This document shows, piece after piece, positions 1-7,783 of a stretch of 40,031 nt of DNA. Position 1 is the stretch's first letter. Each line of letters starts with the position of its first letter. Under the pieces are notes generated by a model that was given only the letters and a program-made list of their open reading frames with translations, did not search any database and was not told where the DNA came from. Where the stretch lies: NCBI GenBank assembly GCA_024276705.1, contig JAJRWS010000095.1, positions 1-40,031 of the forward strand, given 5' to 3'. A program made the position numbers and the translations under genes. Source of the DNA: Planctomycetota bacterium. GTDB taxonomy: Bacteria; Planctomycetota; Planctomycetia; Pirellulales; Lacipirellulaceae.

Positions 1-92
1 CCGATCCCGAGCGGTACGCCGATGAAAAACTCGATGTGAAGCTGAAGGACTATCTCGACCTTTCACGGTTCGACAAGCTGGCCCGCAAATAG
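1..92 (+). CDS. 3' end of an unidentified gene (partial)
   Basis: An open frame enters from the left edge (first full codon at base 3) and ends at a TAG at 90-92, giving about 29 visible residues ending in DYLDLSRFDKLARK. The charged composition looks like a cytosolic protein, but too little is visible to assign a family. The gene converges on the channel gene that ends at 130, with a G-rich spacer of about 37 bp between them. Confidence 0.5.
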   Translation, partial: DPERYADEKLDVKLKDYLDLSRFDKLARK

Positions 93-129
93 AGAAGAGG
101 GTGGGGGGTGGGGAGCCAAGGTACCCGGA

Positions 130-1053
130 TCAGAGTTTGCCACCGCAATATTTGCAGTGCAGCGCATCGCGGTCGTGGCCTTCGGCCAGGCAGTGAGGGC
201 AGACCTGGGTGGTGATCGAGTGGGTCGGTTTCGAGCCAACCAACTCGGCCGAAACGAAACCGGTTGGCACGATGATCAAGCTGTAACCGAGCAGGATCAG
301 CAGAGCCGAGAGCAGTTTTCCGGCTGCCGTTTGCGGTACCACATCGCCGTACCCGACCGTGCTCATCGTCACGATGGCCCAATAGACGGACTGCGGGATG
401 GAGGTGAACTGCGACTTCTGGTTGTGTGCTTGGCCTGGCGTTTGCCCTTCTGTTTGCGGCAGTTTCCGTTCGCGGCCCTCGATCTCGTACATGGCCGTGC
501 CGGCGATCGTCACGGCGATCAGCACGGTCGAGAAAAAGACGACGATCTTGGCTCGTGCTTCCCAGATGGCTTGGCGCAGCGAGGCGGCTTCGGTCAGGAA
601 ATGGGCCAGTTTGAAGACGCGGAACACGCGTAACAGACGCAGCGACCGGAGTACAGCAAACGACTGCGCGCCGCCGATCACCGCGCTCAGGTAGGTGGGA
701 ACGACCGACAACAGGTCGACGATCCCCAGAAAACTCAGCACGTACTTTCGAGGCTGCTCGACCGACAGGATGCGGAGCACATACTCCACGGTGAAAAGCA
801 AGGTAAAAAACCATTCGGTGCCGCGCAGCAATCGATGATAGCGTCGGTCGAACGACTCGACCGTACTCAGGCCGACCGCCAGGACGCTCAGCAGGATCGC
901 CAACAGCAGCACCACATCAAACAGTTTCCCTGCGGGCGTGTCGGCTTCGAAGATGACTTCATGCAACTTTGCACGCCACGCCTTCGGTTGCACGGATCGG
1001 GGCTGGGTGGGGGACATTCTCTTGGCGCGATGGGGGTGTTGGGCCGGGTTCAT
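130..1053 (-). CDS. Voltage-gated-type potassium channel with C-terminal zinc ribbon
   Basis: Predicted 307-residue inner-membrane ion channel. Hydrophobic segments S1-S3 cover about residues 45-125. An arginine-rich S4 lies near 135-149 (LRSLRLLRVFRVFKL), S5 near 168-187, and the pore carries the K+ selectivity filter TVGYGD at 232-237, followed by S6 at about 247-270. The tail holds two CxxC pairs (C285/C288 and C300/C303), a rubredoxin-like zinc ribbon, which suggests a cytosolic metal- or redox-sensing appendage. The open frame extends upstream to 1257, but that extension is polar and unlike a channel N-terminus, so the ATG at 1053 is preferred; ATG 1017, after AAGAGA, is an alternative. 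The fold and selectivity follow from the filter; the gating stimulus is unknown. Confidence 0.88.
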   Translation of the reverse strand: MNPAQHPHRAKRMSPTQPRSVQPKAWRAKLHEVIFEADTPAGKLFDVVLLLAILLSVLAVGLSTVESFDRRYHRLLRGTEWFFTLLFTVEYVLRILSVEQPRKYVLSFLGIVDLLSVVPTYLSAVIGGAQSFAVLRSLRLLRVFRVFKLAHFLTEAASLRQAIWEARAKIVVFFSTVLIAVTIAGTAMYEIEGRERKLPQTEGQTPGQAHNQKSQFTSIPQSVYWAIVTMSTVGYGDVVPQTAAGKLLSALLILLGYSLIIVPTGFVSAELVGSKPTHSITTQVCPHCLAEGHDRDALHCKYCGGKL

Positions 1054-1335
1054 CGAATCGTTGTATCGTACCTGCGCACTCCGTTGCCAGGCAACTTCAT
1101 TTTGGCCTCGGATTTGCACAATGGTTGCAGTGGCTACAGCCCGCATGACCGTCGGTGCGGCAGGCATGGCATGGAAATCGCCTGAAAGTTGAGCGGATGA
1201 CCGGAGGCTGGCACCGTGACAAGCGGGCAAAAATGTAGCAATTGGGGACGGATGCACCCTGCAAAATTTGCACAGGGAGAAGTGGCATGGAGGCTTCTTG
1301 AGTCGGTAAACCAGTGAAGAGGAGGTTCAGGTACG

Positions 1336-1911
1336 ATGAAGAAGCTCATGGGAATCGGTTTGATGTTGATCGTCGTGGCAGGCATGGCGGTTGGCGAAGC
1401 AATGGCACGTGGCGGTGGTGGACGAGGCGGTGGTGGTCGAGGAGGAGGTGGTCAGCAAGGGATGCGAAATCGTTCCGGGATGAATCGTTCCGGAACGAAT
1501 CGTTCCGGGACGGGCACCTATGGCGTTGGCAGTCAAAATACGGCCACGCAGCAACAGAGGATGCAGTATCGGTATCGGCGGATGCAATCGGGCTCAAACA
1601 GCTCAAGTGGCATGATGCAACAACGCTTGCGAGACGGTTCGGGGCTCGGGCAATACGGATATCAAGGCCAGGGGCAAAGAATGCAGAGGCAAAGAATGCA
1701 GGGGCAAGGAAATCGGGGGCAAGGAATGCAGCGTCGCCAGGGAGGTGGTCAGGCAGGCAGGGGAAGTCAGAATGGGACGCAACAACGGCAGCGTCTCCAG
1801 GACGGCTCCTGTGGCGGGCAAATGGGCCGTGGCGAGTCGGACGATTCCATGCCAATGTGGATGTTTCAGAATCGCCAGGGACGATCCGGGTGGGATCCAG
1901 TGGGTCGTTAA
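1336..1911 (+). CDS. Secreted Gly/Gln/Met/Arg-rich low-complexity protein
   Basis: 191 residues. The start is supported by a GAGGAGG ribosome-binding site at about 1319-1325 and by a clean signal peptide (MKKLMGIGLMLIVVAGMAVG) with a likely cut near ALA-type residues at 24-26. The mature part is low complexity: GGGGR blocks at about 27-40, then NRSGM/NRSGT/NRSGT repeats from a 15-bp DNA repeat at about 1470-1516, then QGQ/MQRQRMQGQG repeats. No catalytic domain is visible. Such proteins in planctomycetes are often envelope-associated; the methionine and glutamine richness could hint at metal or surface binding, but that is speculation. A hairpin terminator follows at 1946. Confidence 0.75.
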   Translation: MKKLMGIGLMLIVVAGMAVGEAMARGGGGRGGGGRGGGGQQGMRNRSGMNRSGTNRSGTGTYGVGSQNTATQQQRMQYRYRRMQSGSNSSSGMMQQRLRDGSGLGQYGYQGQGQRMQRQRMQGQGNRGQGMQRRQGGGQAGRGSQNGTQQRQRLQDGSCGGQMGRGESDDSMPMWMFQNRQGRSGWDPVGR

Positions 1912-1945
1912 GGCATGGCTCAATAATAACTTGTCGATTTCTCAT

Positions 1946-1980
1946 GTAGCCGATCATGGCTGGAATCCGTGATCGGCTAC
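1946..1980 (+). terminator. Hairpin terminator after the Gly-rich gene
   Basis: A perfect 11-bp stem (GTAGCCGATCA / TGATCGGCTAC) with a 13-nt loop lies 35 bp downstream of the stop at 1911. No strong T-run follows, so it may act with Rho or as an mRNA 3'-end stabiliser. Confidence 0.6.
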
Positions 1981-2114
1981 TGCTATTTGCGTCCAGCCCG
2001 ATCGTTCTGATACAATCCTTCCATCGGCAGCCGAGTCGTTTTGCGTGGTGCGTAAGGCCAGCCAATCGATTGCACCGGATTCACATGGGTCTCACGAAGG
2101 GAAAGGAACTTTCG

Positions 2115-5100
2115 ATGACAGGCAACAGGTTGCGCGAACGGGATGGGCTACCGATGAATGGTCTACTCGCCATGGTGTTGGTGGCGCTCTCGATGTTGTT
2201 CGGGTTTTCGGCCCAGGCGGGAGAGCAGGCCGATGAACTACTGCGGCGACTTGCATTGGATCGGGGCCTTTGTGTCATCCTGAACGGGGCTGGCCAAGAC
2301 GGGGCCGGTGAAGAGAGTGCGGGTGAAGAGGGTGCTGGTCAAGACGGTGCCAATCAAGGAGATGCAAGCTACGAACTGGCGTTGGAAGTGGCTCAGCGCA
2401 GCGAGCTGTTGGTTTATGTCCAAGTGGCTGACGCCACCATGGCCCGGCGGGCTCGCGTGGCCGCAGCCGCGGTGGGGCTCGGCGGGGACCGTTTTTACGT
2501 GGCGGTGGGTCCGCTCGAACAACTTCATTTGGCCAGCAACCTGGCGGACGTGGTGGTGGTGTTGGGTAAGACGGCCGGACAAGTTGCCGAGGCCGAGGTA
2601 TTGCGGATCCTGCGCCCTCGGGGTAAGGCGTGGTTGGATCTTTCTGGATTGGGATCGCCTGGATTGGCGGACTACTCTGGCATCGATCCCTGGCGGCAAC
2701 TGACCAAGCCGGTCCCCGCGGGCACAGACGATTGGACCCATCCGTACCATGGACCGGACAACAACCCAGTTTCCCGCGATCAGCTTATCCAGGCGCCCTA
2801 CCTGACTCAATTTCTCGCCAATCCGCGTTATGGGCCGGCGCCGCAGGCAACCGTGGCCGCTGCCGGGCGGGTGTTCAAGGCCTTCGGTCACGTCGCCTGG
2901 CACCAGCGCGAGGAACCGCTCCTTGATACGCTGGTTGCCTACAGCGGTTACAACGGCACGGAGCTCTGGCGACGAAAATTGCCGGAGGGGCTCATGCTGC
3001 ACCGGAGTACCTTCATCGCCACCGAGGAGACGCTCTACCTGGGCGACGATCGGTCGTGCAAGCTCATCGATACCGAGACCGGTCAGATGACCGGCCAGAT
3101 TCAGCCACCGGTCGATCTGGCAGGAGGCACCTTCTGGAAATGGATGGGAATGGAGGATGGCGTGCTCTTTGCCCTGACCGGCGGGCAGGAGAACCGCGAT
3201 CAGGAGATGAAGTGGCGGCGGCGCGGACATGGCTGGCCCTGGAATGAAATCTCCAAAGGATATAACGAGCCGGTCGATCCGTGGGGGTTTGGACAAAATA
3301 TCTTGGCCATCGATCCCAAGACCCAAAAGGTTCTTTGGCACTACCACGAAGACGAGCCGATCGATGGGCGGACGGTCTGCATGCGAGCTGGCCGCCTGTT
3401 CGCCTTTCGGTTCGGCCGCTTTCTAACTTGTCTCGACACGACGGATGGGAGCGTCGTGTGGCGTAAAACGCCCGCGAATGCGCCCAAACTATTCGAGGCC
3501 CTGGGCAACTACCAGGAGCGGCAAGGCTGGCAGACGAACTGGCGGACGATTGCTTACCTGAAATGTAGCGACCAGGCGCTCTATTTCGCGGGGCCCCAAT
3601 TGGAGCGGACGGTGGCCGTTTCGACCGCCGATGGGAGCCTGCTCTGGACCGATCCGTACGACAATTATCAGTTGATTCTCCACCCCAAGGGCCTGTACGG
3701 GATCAGCGGTTCGTGGGGCATTAATGTCAGTAAAAAATTCGATCCGCTCACCGGCCAGGTGCTGGCGGAATTGCCGGTGGGGCGCCGGGCTTGCACTCGG
3801 CCCAATGCCACCGCTGGCAGCATCCTATTTCGGGCCATGGGCGGTTCGATCCGATTCGACCTGGATGATGAACGTCCCCGCTGGGTTTCACCGATGCGGC
3901 CATCCTGCCACGATGGAGTGACCGTGGCCAACGGGCTGCTCTACTGGTGGCCCTACGTCTGCGACTGTCAGCTTTCGTTGTATGGAGTGACCTGCGTGGG
4001 CTCCGCGGGCGACTTCGATTTTACTCCCAAAGACGATTTTTCGGCTCGACTTCAGGCGGACCGTGAGCTGGTGCGGCAGGTGGCGGATTTGTCGGCCACT
4101 CCGGCCGACTGGCCCACGTTTCGGGCCAACAATCGGGCGACCGCCACGACCGCGGCGCGGGTGCCCGCCCATGCCCACTTGCAATGGACCGCCAGTTTGG
4201 TTGGGGGCGGCCTGGATGGTGGCACTCGGGTTCGGCCGACCGCCCCGGTGGCGGTGGGCGACCTGGTCCTGCTGGCTGGTTCCGACGGCGTGGTTCGCGC
4301 TTTGGATGCGGCCACCGGGAAGCGGAGATGGCAGGTTTCCACCGGAGCGGAGATCCGTTTTCCGCCCACCGTATGGAAAGGCCGGGCGCTGGTCGGCTCG
4401 GGCGATGGCTGGGTCTACGCATTCGAAGCCCACAGTGGCAGGGAGGCGTGGCGTTTTCGGGCGGCGCCGGCCGAGCGGTTGATCCCCGTCTACGGGCGGC
4501 TCCAATCGACCTGGCCCGCAGCCAGTGGCGTGCGGGTGGGCGAGGATGGTGTCGCGTACGTCGCGGCGGGGCTCGCCAATTACGACGGCACCTACGTTTA
4601 CGCGCTCGACGCGGCCAGTGGTCAGGTCCGCTGGTGCAACGACACTTCGGGCCATCTCGATGCCAAGGCCAATACGGGAGTCAGTGTCCAGGGGCATCTC
4701 TTGATCGCTGGCGACCGGCTCTATCTGGCGGGTGGCAATGCGGTGTCGCCCGGCATTTACGATTTGCAAGATGGTCGCTGCCTGAACGATCCGGCCCCAT
4801 TGGCTGAATGCCAGTCGACCAGTCCCCGGGGCTGGGAGTTGAGTCTGGTCGGCGATCGGGTGGTTGCCTTCGGGCGGCCCCTCTACGCGCGTCCCGAGAA
4901 CCCGGTGTACGACCGCACCGTCAAGAAGAAGATCCTCCATGCCCGCAGCGGCTCGCAGGATGTCGTCTGGCTCGACAACCGCCGGCTGATGGGTTTTGCG
5001 CCGCTCGATTCGCAGGTCCTGTCACGATGTGTCAGCGATGAAAAAATTCCCAAACATATCACTCAGACTTGGGGTGAATTCGAAGTCGACCAGAAGCCAT

Positions 5101-5324
5101 TGTGGCGGCACGAGGTTCCCGGTAGTGAGGCACTCGCCGTGGGAGCCAACGCGGTGGTCGTAGCCGACCATGAGCGGGTGACGGCCTATGCGCTGGCGGG
5201 AGGTGGGCAGCTCTGGTCGGTCGACTTGCCCGCCGCCCCGGTGCCCTGGGGAATGGCCATCAACCGCCATGGCCAGACGCTGGTCACGCTGGTCGATGGC
5301 CGGGTTGTCTGTCTGGGCGAGTAG
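2115..5324 (+). CDS. Exported PQQ-type beta-propeller protein with degenerate methyltransferase-like N-terminus
   Basis: About 1069 residues from ATG 2115, which has AAAGGAA 6-13 bp upstream; the frame is open back to 1956. A hydrophobic signal segment near residues 15-36 (MNGLLAMVLVALSMLFGFSA) precedes mature sequence starting AGEQADELL. Residues 45-180 look like a class I methyltransferase fold (…ADVVVVLG…AEVLRILRPRGKAWL), but the loop where the glycine-rich SAM motif should be is a Gly/Glu/Gln/Asp repeat (residues 58-84). The rest contains many BamB/PQQ-dehydrogenase-like propeller blades: 'GxxxWR/LWR' strands, 'ALDAATGKRRWQVSTG' near 4300 and 'ALDAASGQVRW' near 4606. Planctomycete proteins joining a methyltransferase-like head to PQQ propeller repeats are a recognised type; substrate and cofactor use are unknown. 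Confidence 0.82.
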   Translation: MTGNRLRERDGLPMNGLLAMVLVALSMLFGFSAQAGEQADELLRRLALDRGLCVILNGAGQDGAGEESAGEEGAGQDGANQGDASYELALEVAQRSELLVYVQVADATMARRARVAAAAVGLGGDRFYVAVGPLEQLHLASNLADVVVVLGKTAGQVAEAEVLRILRPRGKAWLDLSGLGSPGLADYSGIDPWRQLTKPVPAGTDDWTHPYHGPDNNPVSRDQLIQAPYLTQFLANPRYGPAPQATVAAAGRVFKAFGHVAWHQREEPLLDTLVAYSGYNGTELWRRKLPEGLMLHRSTFIATEETLYLGDDRSCKLIDTETGQMTGQIQPPVDLAGGTFWKWMGMEDGVLFALTGGQENRDQEMKWRRRGHGWPWNEISKGYNEPVDPWGFGQNILAIDPKTQKVLWHYHEDEPIDGRTVCMRAGRLFAFRFGRFLTCLDTTDGSVVWRKTPANAPKLFEALGNYQERQGWQTNWRTIAYLKCSDQALYFAGPQLERTVAVSTADGSLLWTDPYDNYQLILHPKGLYGISGSWGINVSKKFDPLTGQVLAELPVGRRACTRPNATAGSILFRAMGGSIRFDLDDERPRWVSPMRPSCHDGVTVANGLLYWWPYVCDCQLSLYGVTCVGSAGDFDFTPKDDFSARLQADRELVRQVADLSATPADWPTFRANNRATATTAARVPAHAHLQWTASLVGGGLDGGTRVRPTAPVAVGDLVLLAGSDGVVRALDAATGKRRWQVSTGAEIRFPPTVWKGRALVGSGDGWVYAFEAHSGREAWRFRAAPAERLIPVYGRLQSTWPAASGVRVGEDGVAYVAAGLANYDGTYVYALDAASGQVRWCNDTSGHLDAKANTGVSVQGHLLIAGDRLYLAGGNAVSPGIYDLQDGRCLNDPAPLAECQSTSPRGWELSLVGDRVVAFGRPLYARPENPVYDRTVKKKILHARSGSQDVVWLDNRRLMGFAPLDSQVLSRCVSDEKIPKHITQTWGEFEVDQKPLWRHEVPGSEALAVGANAVVVADHERVTAYALAGGGQLWSVDLPAAPVPWGMAINRHGQTLVTLVDGRVVCLGE

Positions 5325-5326
5325 GG

Positions 5327-5409
5327 CATGGAACAGTTACCATGGAACAGTTACCATGGAACAGTTACCATGGAACGGGGGAACATGAAACGGGGGAACA
5401 TGAAACGGG
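5327..5409 (+). repeat. Tandem 14-bp and 15-bp repeats, each carrying an ATG
   Basis: Three full copies and one partial copy of CATGGAACAGTTAC (14-bp period, from 5327) run into two copies of AACATGAAACGGGGG (15-bp period, 5382-5409). They place six ATG codons in 75 bp between the stop of the propeller gene (5324) and the acetyltransferase domain. The 14-bp period does not preserve frame, which argues that at least this part is untranslated leader. Confidence 0.85.
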
Positions 5410-5912
5410 ACGACCATAAACGGGTCACCGGGGATCTGGAAATTTGCGACATGGATTTCGCCAATCCGGCTCATTGCGCGGGGCTGGTACGCGTGCTCGA
5501 CTCGTACGCTTCCGGTCCGGTGGGTGGTGGCAAGCCCTTGAGTGCCGAAGTGCGGCAGCGGTTGGTTCCCGCCTTGCGAGAACTTCCATCCGCCCGGATC
5601 GTGCTGGCATTTCGCGGCGATCAGCCGGTCGGTCTGGCGATTTGCTTCCTGGCATTTTCCACCTTCCACGCCCGCCCGCTGCTGAATATCCATGACCTGG
5701 CCGTGGTGCCGGAACATCGGGGCCAGGGAGTCGGCCGGGCGTTGCTGGAGGCGGTCGAAACGCGGGCCCGGCAGGGTGGTTGCGTCAAGCTTACGCTGGA
5801 GGTTCAGGAGAGCAATCGACGGGCGTGGGACTTCTATCTCGACTTTGGTTTCGCCGATTTCGAAATTGCCGGCCCGACGCCGACCCGTTTCCTGAGCAAG
5901 CCGCTGGCGTGA
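5400..5912 (+). CDS. GNAT-family N-acetyltransferase
   Basis: About 170 residues from ATG 5400; in-frame ATGs also exist at 5328, 5370 and 5385, all within the leader repeats, so the exact start is uncertain. The domain begins at GDLEICDMDFANPAHC. The acetyl-CoA-binding motif A is clear (VVPEHRGQGVGRALLEA, after the beta-strand LLNIHDLAV), followed by motif B (KLTLEVQESNRRAWDFYLDF), ending in GFADF. This is the usual length and layout of a single-domain GNAT enzyme that transfers acetyl from acetyl-CoA to an amine. The substrate cannot be told. It follows the propeller gene closely and may be co-transcribed. The convergent reductase gene ends at 5926. Confidence 0.85.
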   Translation: MKRDDHKRVTGDLEICDMDFANPAHCAGLVRVLDSYASGPVGGGKPLSAEVRQRLVPALRELPSARIVLAFRGDQPVGLAICFLAFSTFHARPLLNIHDLAVVPEHRGQGVGRALLEAVETRARQGGCVKLTLEVQESNRRAWDFYLDFGFADFEIAGPTPTRFLSKPLA

Positions 5913-5925
5913 CACGGTTTCTACC

Positions 5926-6969
5926 TCATGCGACCGGCCGTACGAGGATGCGGCCCCAGGTCTGGCCAGCCAGCATGGCCTGGACTTTGTCGAGTACTTC
6001 GGGCAAAGCGACTTTTTGAGCCAACGCTTGCAGGCCGTCCGGTTTCCAGTCGCCAGCCAGATGTTGCCAGATTTGCAGTCGCGACGCGGGCGGGCATTGG
6101 GCCGAATCGATGCCGGAGAGAGTGACGCCACGGAGGATGAAAGGATAAACGGTCAGCGGCAACTGGTCGCCGGCAACCAGGCCACAGGCGGTCACGCAGC
6201 CCCGATGTTGCGTCGCTCGTAGCAGCGTGGCCAGGGTGTTCCCCCCTACGGTGTCGACCGCCCCGGCCCAGCGGGCCGGTAGTAGTGTTTTGCCGCTGGT
6301 GTCGTGGACCGCGTCGCGGTCGAGAATTCGGGCTGCGCCCAGTTCTTCCAGCAGGGTAGCTCGCTCCGGCTTGCCGGTGACCGCGGTGACCTGGTAGCCC
6401 AGTTTGGCCAGGATGGCAACCGCCAGGCAGCCGACACCACCGGTCGCGCCGGTGACCACCACATCGCCATGGTCGGGCGTGACGCCATGCTGCCGCAGGC
6501 GGTGGACCGATTGGGCGGCCGTGAAACCGGCCGTTCCGTAGAGCATGGCCGTTTCGGCCGTCAGCCCCGCGGGTATCGGTACGACCCATGCGGCCGGTAC
6601 GCGGACCTGGGCGGACCAGCCCCCCCAACGTCCGGAGCCCAGGTCGTAGCCGGTCACCAGGACCGATTGTCCGGCGGTGAATTGGGGACTTTCGCTTGCC
6701 AGGACCGTGCCCGCACAGTCGATGCCCGGCACGTGCGGCAACTTGCGGACCACTCCCGGATGGGCCTGGCAGGCCAGGGCATCCTTGTAGTTGAGCGACG
6801 ACCACTCGGTGGCGATCAATACCTCACCGGGGGGCAAATCGCCGGTGTGGATCGATTCCACCGCGCAAGTCGCTTGGGTGCGACGGTCCGTTTGCTCGTC
6901 ACGCCGTACCATCATGCAGGGGAATGGTTCGGCCGAAGCTGGTTTGGCGGTTGGCTGGGCAAGGGGCAT
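5926..6969 (-). CDS. acuI: Zinc-free MDR oxidoreductase, acrylyl-CoA reductase (YhdH/AcuI) family
   Basis: 347 residues. It has the medium-chain dehydrogenase/reductase layout: a GroES-like N-terminal half with EWSSLNYKDALAC and PHVPGIDCAGTV, the family stretch WGGWSAQVRVPAAWVVPIP, then a Rossmann half with the NADP-binding VVVTGATGGVGCLAVAI and later WAGAVDTVGG. The structural and catalytic zinc cysteines of alcohol dehydrogenases are absent, as expected for YhdH/AcuI quinone-reductase-like enzymes, which reduce acryloyl-CoA to propionyl-CoA with NADPH. The N-terminus is about 15 residues longer than usual; ATG at 6915 (MMVRRDE) is an alternative start. It lies 15 bp downstream of the pterin dehydratase gene and is probably co-transcribed. 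The physiological substrate is inferred from family only. Confidence 0.85.
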   Translation of the reverse strand: MPLAQPTAKPASAEPFPCMMVRRDEQTDRRTQATCAVESIHTGDLPPGEVLIATEWSSLNYKDALACQAHPGVVRKLPHVPGIDCAGTVLASESPQFTAGQSVLVTGYDLGSGRWGGWSAQVRVPAAWVVPIPAGLTAETAMLYGTAGFTAAQSVHRLRQHGVTPDHGDVVVTGATGGVGCLAVAILAKLGYQVTAVTGKPERATLLEELGAARILDRDAVHDTSGKTLLPARWAGAVDTVGGNTLATLLRATQHRGCVTACGLVAGDQLPLTVYPFILRGVTLSGIDSAQCPPASRLQIWQHLAGDWKPDGLQALAQKVALPEVLDKVQAMLAGQTWGRILVRPVA

Positions 6970-6984
6970 GATGGGAGGTTCCCC

Positions 6985-7347
6985 TCAGGTCTGCAGGGCA
7001 ATGGGTAGCTGGTCGATTTTCGCGGCCAGGATGAAATCGTTTTCCGACAGTCCGCCAATCGCATGAGTCCACAGTTCGACCGAAACGTTACGATAACTCT
7101 CCAGATGCAAATCGGGATGGTGGCCGTCTGCTTCGGCGACTTCGGCGCACCGGTTGAAAAAATCGATGGCTGCCATAAAATGCTTGGCACGCCACTGCTT
7201 GCGTATCCGTTGGCCCGCATGGGTCAAAGCCCAGCCCTCCAGTTGCTCCAGTTGTGTCTTGGCCTGCTCCAAGGAACAGGGCTCGACTCCGCCCTCGCAA
7301 GGGAGACACTTTTTTTGGATAAGTTCGCGGACGGTTTGGATTGACAT
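6985..7347 (-). CDS. phhB: Pterin-4a-carbinolamine dehydratase
   Basis: 120 residues. The start ATG at 7347 has an AGAGGA ribosome-binding site 5-6 bp upstream, and the open frame beyond it lacks family features. The family signature is intact: EADGHHPDL…YRNVSVELWTHAIGGLSENDFILAAKID, with the catalytic His-His pair and the downstream His and Asp. The N-terminal KCLPCEGGVEPCS is common in bacterial members. The enzyme dehydrates 4a-hydroxytetrahydrobiopterin, recycling cofactor for aromatic amino acid hydroxylases, and can also act as a transcriptional cofactor (DCoH). No aromatic hydroxylase is in the window. The reductase gene follows 15 bp downstream on the same strand. Confidence 0.92.
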   Translation of the reverse strand: MSIQTVRELIQKKCLPCEGGVEPCSLEQAKTQLEQLEGWALTHAGQRIRKQWRAKHFMAAIDFFNRCAEVAEADGHHPDLHLESYRNVSVELWTHAIGGLSENDFILAAKIDQLPIALQT

Positions 7348-7507
7348 GAAGTCCTCTTTCAGAATACGGGAATCACCATGCGAACGAGATCGCGACAAGC
7401 ATGATTTGCGCGTGCTCCGTGGAGCCTCCTGTCGCTCGGTTCGCTCCAACCGCTCTCATGACTTTACGCTTATCCGAGTCCCCGCGTCAAATGAGTTACG
7501 AGTGACC

Positions 7508-7759
7508 ATGCAGAAAAATCAATTTTCTCAACCGGGTCCATCCCAACCGAATGACGTCGACAAGCGGCTGAGCGTGCTTGAGGAGCGTTTGACCTTCATG
7601 GAGCACACCCTGGACGATCTGGGAGGAGTGCTCACCGCGACCCAGGCCCAGCTTGATCGTCTGGAAGGCAAAGCCGAAAAACTCCAGGCTCATCTCCAGC
7701 GACTCTCCGATCTGAGCCGGGGAGAAGATCTGCCCCATGAAAAACCACCGCATTACTAA
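7508..7759 (+). CDS. slyX: SlyX family small coiled-coil protein
   Basis: 83 residues from ATG 7508 (an in-frame GTG at 7502 is possible). Residues 18-65 form a heptad coiled coil (RLSVLEERLTFMEHTLDDL…), and the protein ends in the diagnostic SlyX C-terminus, EKPPHY. The Gln/Pro/Ser-rich first 17 residues are an unstructured extension beyond the usual length of about 72. SlyX is a conserved but poorly understood cytosolic protein. It sits 24 bp ahead of the aminopeptidase gene and is divergent from phhB. The ribosome-binding site is weak. Confidence 0.85.
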   Translation: MQKNQFSQPGPSQPNDVDKRLSVLEERLTFMEHTLDDLGGVLTATQAQLDRLEGKAEKLQAHLQRLSDLSRGEDLPHEKPPHY

Positions 7760-7783
7760 GAATACGACACCCGAGGTTCACCC

